Below are positions 58,366 through 64,000 of a stretch of 64,000 nucleotides of DNA, piece by piece. The translations under genes were made by a program, and so were the position numbers. Position 1 is the first letter of the stretch; every line of letters starts with the position of its first letter. Origin of the DNA: Albula goreensis (Eukaryota > Chordata > Actinopteri > Albuliformes > Albulidae); contig CM040743.1 in NCBI GenBank assembly GCA_022829145.1, positions 5,410,646 through 5,474,645 of the forward strand. The letters are read 5' to 3'. The notes under the pieces were generated by a model. The model did no database searches. It was not told the origin of the DNA and saw only the letters and a program-made list of their open reading frames with translations.

Positions 58366-58870
58366 TCTCTTTCAAATTCAAAAAGTGCTTTATTGGCATG
58401 ACAAAATTGACATTTGTGTTGGCTAAGTATGGTAAGGAGAGTGTGAAACATAACTGCAATTACAGAACAATGTGATTGTACACATATACATACACAGGCA
58501 TGTATATGTATGCACATGAACCATAATAGTAATAACATACTAATATAATACAGTAATAATAACAGACATAATAACAACAATGTACACATGTGGATGTGCA
58601 CGTATGTGTGTGTGTTTTTGTGTGTGAAAGTGTATCTGTAACTCTGTGTTTGTGAACTGTAGTGCTGTATAATCTCCCAATGTCTCTCTCTGCCTCTCTC
58701 ACTCATTCTCACTCTGTGCTTCTCTCTCTCACTCTCTCTATACATTTCTCTTTGTTTCCCCCTCTCACACTGTCACTCTCAGTCTCGCACTGTCACTCTT
58801 ATTGTCTCTCTCCATGTCTGTCTCTCAATCTCTCTCTTTCTGTCTCTCTGTACCTGTTTCTCAACCCTAC
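58366..58870 (+). mobile_element. TC-tailed dispersed repeat (GTGCTTTATYGGCAT family), copy 2
   Basis: AATTCAAAAAGTGCTTTATT then GGCATGACAAAATTGAC at about 58375-58412, an AT-rich microsatellite-like body (ATA, TAATA units), and a TC-rich tract at about 58680-58860. Same core as copy 1 at 21301. Frames here are compositional. Confidence 0.65.
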
Positions 58871-59563
58871 TCTGCTTTTACAACAAGTTAAATAAAACTC
58901 AGGTGTATAATTGGCTCAGCACCTTGTGAAAGCACTGTAAAACGAAAAGGAGAGGGAAACCCTGCAATCGTCAAAATAACATCATGATATCTCATTCATC
59001 ACATTTCACAGAAGAAGAAGAAAAAAAAAAAGGAAAACAGCCATGCAGTGTCAGCTGTCAGGCTCCGTCCCAAAGCGAAGGCTTGCATGTTACCTGACGG
59101 ACGTCGACAAGAGCAGCTGTAACCATGCCGACAGCCGTGACACTCATCCCACCTGGGGCAGAGAACGCGAAACCGCACATTTTGCATGCGGGGGACATCG
59201 CCCCGCTGTCTTCATAAATAACGTTCCCATAACCTTCGGCAAACACTTAAAACACATACATGTCATTCTGCCCCGGTGCTGACAGAGCCTGGGGGAGAGG
59301 TCCCTGACACACAGGAGAACATGGTCATTGGAATGTGGGTTTTTAGATAACATCGGTGTCAGGCAAAAAAAAAAAAAAAACACCCATGAGTATTCAATGA
59401 AATGTTAACTCTCTGGAATAACAACCAACTGTTTCTCTTTTCTCATACATCAACACAACATTATGTTATATTTCTATAGGGCTTTGAAACAGCTTCAATG
59501 GTCGATGAGTTATCAGACATTTAGTGCATACAAATGCATGAGATCTTGTAATACCTGTACCAT

Positions 59564-59566
<3 letters not shown>
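58871..59566. other. Unique DNA; CpG-containing segment 59040-59290
   Basis: 59040-59290 is complex and CpG-rich relative to its flanks, with four overlapping short frames on both strands that are not recognised. Candidate regulatory or conserved segment. Confidence 0.4.

Positions 59567-59625
<59 letters not shown>
59567..59625. repeat. (CA)n microsatellite
   Basis: 59 bp of uninterrupted CA. Confidence 0.98.
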
Positions 59626-59627
<2 letters not shown>

Positions 59628-60314
59628 GTACATACTGGTTTCTGCCTGACTTGGACAATGAGTTTGGTGGAGCCTTGTCTCAATCCCGTCCACTTTGCCC
59701 TGAGAGAATCTGGAGTGGAAATGTGAGGGTTGTGATTGGTTGCTGTCAAAAATCCTGCAGTGTGATTGGTTGTAACACGTTTTTTGGACTGCTGGCTTGG
59801 TCTGCTGTCTCATTGTCTTTGTATGCCATCTTACATTTTGTGTGTTGCACTGCAGTTTTTAAAGGGCCACTCTCAAAAACTTACTTCTTGATTATACTCA
59901 TAAAGCAGAACCAGAGAGGGGAGATGCTGGAATTTACTGATCTAGTTGGAAAAGAAACAGCTCATTATGTGGTTGATTTTACAAATGGGATTGCTATCAC
60001 ATCTATTACATACGCAGCAATGTACATCAATAATGTAAACATTTTAGGAGGAAATTAGAAAATGGACTTATTTTGCTAAATTTTGTGCTAAACCATTTTC
60101 AAACTACAGGATGTAGTGAAGAGGGTGAGTCAAGTTGGCACCTATTTCGTTACACTGTTGTTGTGTCTGCGTTGTGCATCAAGAAGACAGATGTTTGACA
60201 TCACAAAAAAATCTAGTCTGATCTAATCTAATATTTAACCCAAATAAAGTGGTGATTTGTTGGGAGTGCATGGCCACTGGAATTTCCAGAATTCCTGGAC
60301 AGGTTTGTCAGGGT
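59626..60314. other. Unique DNA with paired GATTGGTTG, no gene supported
   Basis: GTGATTGGTTG occurs at about 59732 and again at about 59761 (two inverted CCAAT boxes). The 135-codon plus frame at 59651-60058 has no recognisable domain and no good splice or promoter context. Treated as chance. Confidence 0.4.
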
Positions 60315-61910
60315 GGCTCATAGTTCTATAAGGTAATGAGTAACCTGGTCAGACTCAGAGTACTGTAAGGTTATGAGCAGCCTCTTCAGACTCATAGTGC
60401 TGTAAGGTTGTGAGCAGCCTGGTCAGGCTCATAGTACTGTAAGGTTATGAGCAGCCTGTTCAGGCTCATAGTGCTGTAAGGTTATGAGCAGCCTGATCAG
60501 ACTCATAGTACTGTAAGGTTATGAGCAGCCTGGTCAGGCTCATAGTGCTGTAAGGTTATGAGCAGCCTGTTCAGGCTCATAGTGCTGTAAGGTTATGAGC
60601 AGCCTGGTCAGGCTCATAGTACTGTAAGGTTATGAGCAGCCTGGTCAGGCTCATAGTTCTGTAAGGTTATGAGCAGCCTGGTCAGGCTCATAGTTCTGTA
60701 AGGTTATGAGCAGCCTGGTCAGGCTCATAGTACTGTAAGGTTATGAGCAGCCTGGTCAGGCTCATAGTGCTGTAAGGTTATGAGCAGCCTGGTCAGGCTC
60801 ATAGTTCTGTAAGGTTATGAGCAGCCTGGTCAGGCTCATAGTGCTGTAAGGTTATGAGCAGCCTGGTCAGGCTCATAGTGCTGTAAGGTTATGAGCAGCC
60901 TGGTCAGGTTCATAGTGCTGTAAGGTTATGAGCAGCCTGGTCAGGCTCATAGTGCTGTAAGGTTATGAGCAGCCTGGTCAGGCTCATAGTGCTGTAAGGT
61001 TATGAGCAGCCTGGTCAGGCTCATAGTACTGTAAGGTTATGAGCAGCCTGGTCAGGCTCATAGTACTGTGGGTTATGAGCAGCCTGGTCAGGCTCATAGT
61101 TCTGTAAGGTTATGAGCGGCCTGGTCAGGCTCATAGTGCTGTAAGGTTATGAGCGGCCTGGTCAGGCTCATAGTGCTGTAAGGTTATGAGCGGCCTGGTC
61201 AGGCTCATAGCGCTGTAAGGTTATGAGCGGCCTGGTCAGGCTCATAGCGCTGTAAGGTTATGTGCGGCCTGGTCAGGCTCATAGTGCTGTAAGGTTATGA
61301 GCAGCCTGGTCAGGCTCATAGCGCTGTAAGGTTATGAGCAGCCTGGTCAGGCTCATAGTGCTGTAAGGTTATGAGCAGCCTGGTCAGGCTCATAGTGCTG
61401 TAAGGTTATGAGCGGCCTGGTCAGGCTCATAGTTCTGTAAGGTTATGAGCAGCCTGGTCAGGCTCATAGTGCTGTAAGGTTATGAGCGGCCTGGTCAGGC
61501 TCATAGCGCTGTAAGGTTATGAGCGGCCTGGTCAGGCTCATAGCGCTGTAAGGTTATGTGCGGCCTGGTCAGGCTCATAGTGCTGTAAGGTTATGAGCAG
61601 CCTGGTCAGGCTCATAGTGCTGTAAGGTTATGAGCAGCCTGGTCAGGCTCATAGTGCTGTAAGGTTATGAGCAGCCTGGTCAGGCTCATAGTGCTGTAAG
61701 GTTATGAGCAGCCTGGTCAGGCTCATAGTTCTGTAAGGTTATGAGCAGCCTGGTCAGGCTCATAGTGCTGTAAGGTTATGAGCAGCCTGGTCAGGCTCAG
61801 TACTGTAAGGTTATGAGTGACATGGTCCAACTCATACTACTGTAAGATTATGATTAACCTGGTCAGATTCATAGCACTGTAAGATACTGAGTGACATGGT
61901 TTAACTCATA
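60315..61910 (+). repeat. 37-bp minisatellite, about 43 units, each a hairpin
   Basis: Head-to-tail 37-bp units reading CTGTAAGGTTATGAGCAGCC, then TGGTCAGGCTCATAGTG. In each, TATGA pairs with TCATA and GCCTG with CAGGC. Variation is concentrated at two places: GAGCAGCC/GAGCGGCC and the base pair before CTGTAAGG (GT, AC, TT, CG). A block with TTATGTGCGGCC at 61261 recurs at 61557, exactly 8 units (296 bp) later, so groups of units were duplicated. The first two and last four units are diverged and the interior is homogeneous. No frame stays open. Confidence 0.97.
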
Positions 61911-62989
61911 TCACTAAGAAGTAATGAGCAGACTAGTCAGGTTTGTTGTACCAAATTGTTTTCAGTAATCTGGTGAGGTTATGAACCAGGCAATTAAGGC
62001 CAGTTGGAACCTCATGATGTCACTCTTTATCTGTGATATTACATGAATGCATGACAGAAAGATACAAATCCACCTTCAGTTGTGTTCAGACGACAGTATA
62101 CTCGCTACCTTCAGTATCTCCCATTGCTGTATCCCAGAACCCATCAATATAAACATCGCTATTCATGCTTGTTGTTGCTGATGCGATCGCGTACAGTCAT
62201 GAAAGTAACTGCCACTGATCATTCCGTGAGATTAAGGAACCTTGAGCGTTCTGTACATGTCAGCCTGTGAACGCAGTAAATAATCACTACCTTGATTACA
62301 GTGCGGTTTACAGAAGAAGAAAAGAACAGCAGCAATAAAAGTAATTACATGTTATTTACGTAATCTTGAAAAGAGAGTATTTTTCAGTGTTTTTTTTTTA
62401 ACATAGTACATCATAGGGTGGAGGGTGCAGTCTTGGGGTTGTGTGATTCTGCTCTTCAGGTAATCTTTCACCGGGACGCCCAGGCATGCCTTGGCCAGAA
62501 AACAAAATGTTGTTTTGCTGAGCACACCACTGAAAAACCCCAACACTGCACACTAAAAACAGATATTTAGAAGAAAATAAAGAAATGTAAAAAGGTCATT
62601 TTTCAATTGTCATTGTTAAAGGTGTATGTGGTGCCCTTGACTGAAAGATTATTGATTTAGCAGATGGACTAGCCAAAGGAACATATTTTTATGAGTGACA
62701 TCATGTGAAAACCTATGAAGTAGGTATGAAACAATGTGACTGTACGTGTCACACATGTGAATGAGCGACATTTTTCTACATGGTGCAGGATGTTTGTCTT
62801 TTACCTGATGAAGTTTTGTTTTTCTTGTCATTTATGTCAAATGAATGAATTGGGGAGCAGTGCAGTACAGTGAGGACACTATGTCATTTTTAAAGTTAAA
62901 GGTCAGATAGCCAGTGGGGAGTAAGATCGTGACATTAGCTTTGAAATGATTACATGTTCATTTTATTGTACTAATAAATATAAACTTTT
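61911..62989. other. Unique DNA, possible SINE-tail remnant near 62656
   Basis: GATTTAGCAGATGGACTAGCC near 62655 weakly resembles the reversed SINE tail. Otherwise nothing recognised. Confidence 0.4.
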
Positions 62990-63500
62990 CTACAGAAATA
63001 AAAACCTTGAGTCAATCATAGATGACAAAGTCTGTTTATCCTCTCATGTTGTGGTATTGAGTAATGCTTGCATAGGTTTTCTATACAGAATCAATACAAT
63101 CCACCCCCTTGCTCACCAGCTGCTTTACACTCTTAGTTAGCTCCAAGTCCAGGCCCTGGTACTCTAACTCTTGGACTACTGCATTTTGTTTCTCTCCAAC
63201 CTAACTGCTTGTTTCTCTAAACCCCTGCAGCTATTACAGAACGCTGCTGCACGACTTACTCACAGCCAGTCCTCTCAAGCGTGCTTATGTCACACCCCGA
63301 CTCATCCCATCTCCCTGGCTACCTGTTGCAGCTCGCTCGTTCCATGCGGGTGTAAAACCTCGACGCTAGCCTAGCCTAATGGGCAGCGAATGGAACAGCT
63401 CCACTGTACCTCCGATCAGTCTTCAAACCCAGCACCCCCAGCATGATCTCTCTGCTATGCAACCTGAAAGTGACTGAGTGCTCAGTCACTGTGGCCACGC
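62990..63500 (+). pseudogene. Decayed L2/Rex-like LINE, C-terminal part of reverse transcriptase ORF2
   Basis: The plus frame from about 62990 shows, in order, IDD...LSSHV, LLDYC, PLQLLQNAAARL and, after a shift near 63375, AANGTAPLYLRSVFKP. This is the conserved order at the end of fish L2-clade reverse transcriptases (LDYCN...LQ-IQNAAARL...NG-AP-YL---). The protein would have copied LINE RNA, and related SINEs, at a nicked target. It is broken by TAG at 63138-63140, TAA at 63168-63170, TAG at 63372-63374 and the shift, and the catalytic core and endonuclease upstream are absent (5' truncation is usual for LINEs). L2 versus Rex1/Babar cannot be told from this fragment. It is not functional. 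Confidence 0.8.
63469..63490. repeat. 22-bp palindrome
   Basis: AGTGACTGAG and CTCAGTCACT are perfect complements around a TG centre. It lies at the 3' edge of the LINE remnant. Confidence 0.85.
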
Positions 63501-64000
63501 CTCCCAATCACCATTCCCAGCTTATCAATACTTCATCACGAATCATTTATAGATTTTTTTGTCATTATTTTATGGTCTATGTATCATTACACATTCTTAC
63601 AAGTTAAAAACATGAAATATATTAAAATATTGAATAGATGTGCTGCATTACAGGATTTCTGGCAGCTTTTAGGACAAATGTTGATTGAACTGAAGCGAAA
63701 TAAATATCTGAGTCGAACCCAGCGAAAGCACATTCTGTTTCACTGAAGCGATAAGTTCATATTAAAGCAATGCCCCCCGGAATCATGATATCATAACCAA
63801 GAGGCGACCATAGTATTATTTAGATTAGAAGTTACAACACTCCTAAGAACAAATCTAAGACGCGCAGGTGACTGAGCCAAGGTGACAGCGTAATAAGGCG
63901 ATGCTAATTATCTCTGCAGAAGATGCGTGAAGCAGTCACTCATAACGAATGGTTTTGGACAGGTAGAGCGTCGAATCATATTGGATTAAGCAAATCAAGA
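63501..64000. other. Unique DNA with a MITE end fragment, no gene seen
   Basis: AGGACAAATGTTGATTGAAC near 63672 matches the right end of the 33432/50976 MITE family. GAAGCGA is repeated at 63693 and 63745. A GGGTTCGACTC string on the minus strand near 63714 is not part of a foldable tRNA. Confidence 0.45.

Noticed and set aside
59651-60058. 135-codon plus frame
   Set aside because: No recognisable domain, AT-rich codons, no promoter or splice signals. A frame of this length is plausible by chance in 64 kb read in six frames.
60315-61910. CRISPR-like array
   Set aside because: The 37-bp units are contiguous with no variable spacers, and the context is eukaryotic. It is a minisatellite.
63690-63760. 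tRNA-like B box (GGGTTCGACTC, minus strand)
   Set aside because: No A box at proper spacing and no acceptor or anticodon stem can be drawn.

Overview
This is a gene-poor piece of vertebrate genome, most likely from a teleost fish. The fish call is an inference from repeat types: tRNA-derived SINEs with a tail of the form CTCT-GA-TAAGAGC-TCTGCTAAATG (36155-36365, 46461-46500, reversed at 14111 and 42605), palindromic hAT-like MITEs beginning CAGG-GTG-ACAACTCCGGTCC (34031, 35994, 38908, 53420), an element with TTAAAGGAATAGTTT ends (8308-8856), a decayed L2/Rex-like LINE (62990-63500), and very many CA/TG microsatellites. Nothing looks mammalian (no Alu, no L1) or prokaryotic.

No host protein-coding gene could be supported. 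The longest open frames run through CA/TG or GA tracts or the GC-rich patch near 54.5-55.0 kb, and none resembles a known protein. The only recognisable coding sequence is the broken LINE reverse transcriptase near the right end. A weak first-exon candidate (CCAAT box, GC box, ATG, GTGAGT donor) lies at 9604-9853. The window is therefore best read as intergenic DNA or a very large intron.

Layout: 0-10 kb holds a Tigger/pogo-like MITE, a 23-bp CCAAT tandem repeat, two further MITEs and microsatellites. 10-20 kb holds a 38-bp-arm inverted repeat, SINE remnants, a CpG-rich patch (15.7-16.25 kb) and a Hox/Pbx/Meis-like site beside a 32-bp palindrome. 20-30 kb holds TC- and TG-rich DNA, a double-NotI CpG patch and a heat-shock-element-like cluster. 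30-40 kb holds several palindromic transposon fossils. 40-48 kb is the most repetitive part: CA arrays, an 11-copy 76-bp minisatellite, an old 55-70-bp array and direct repeats of nuclear-receptor half-sites. 48-60 kb is mostly unique, AT-rich DNA with a CpG patch at 54.5-55.0 kb and an enhancer-like stretch at 56.6-57.8 kb. 60.3-61.9 kb is a 37-bp minisatellite of about 43 units, and the decayed LINE follows.

Two patterns stand out for regulation. First, eight CTCF-like motifs (at least 13 of 15 consensus positions, scored by eye) are all in minus orientation up to 20.2 kb and all in plus orientation from 20.4 kb on, the divergent arrangement known from domain borders. Second, the exact PBX-PREP/MEIS decamer TGATTGACAG occurs five times where about 0.15 would be expected by chance. 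Both suggest, but do not prove, that the window is part of the regulatory landscape of a developmental gene lying outside it.
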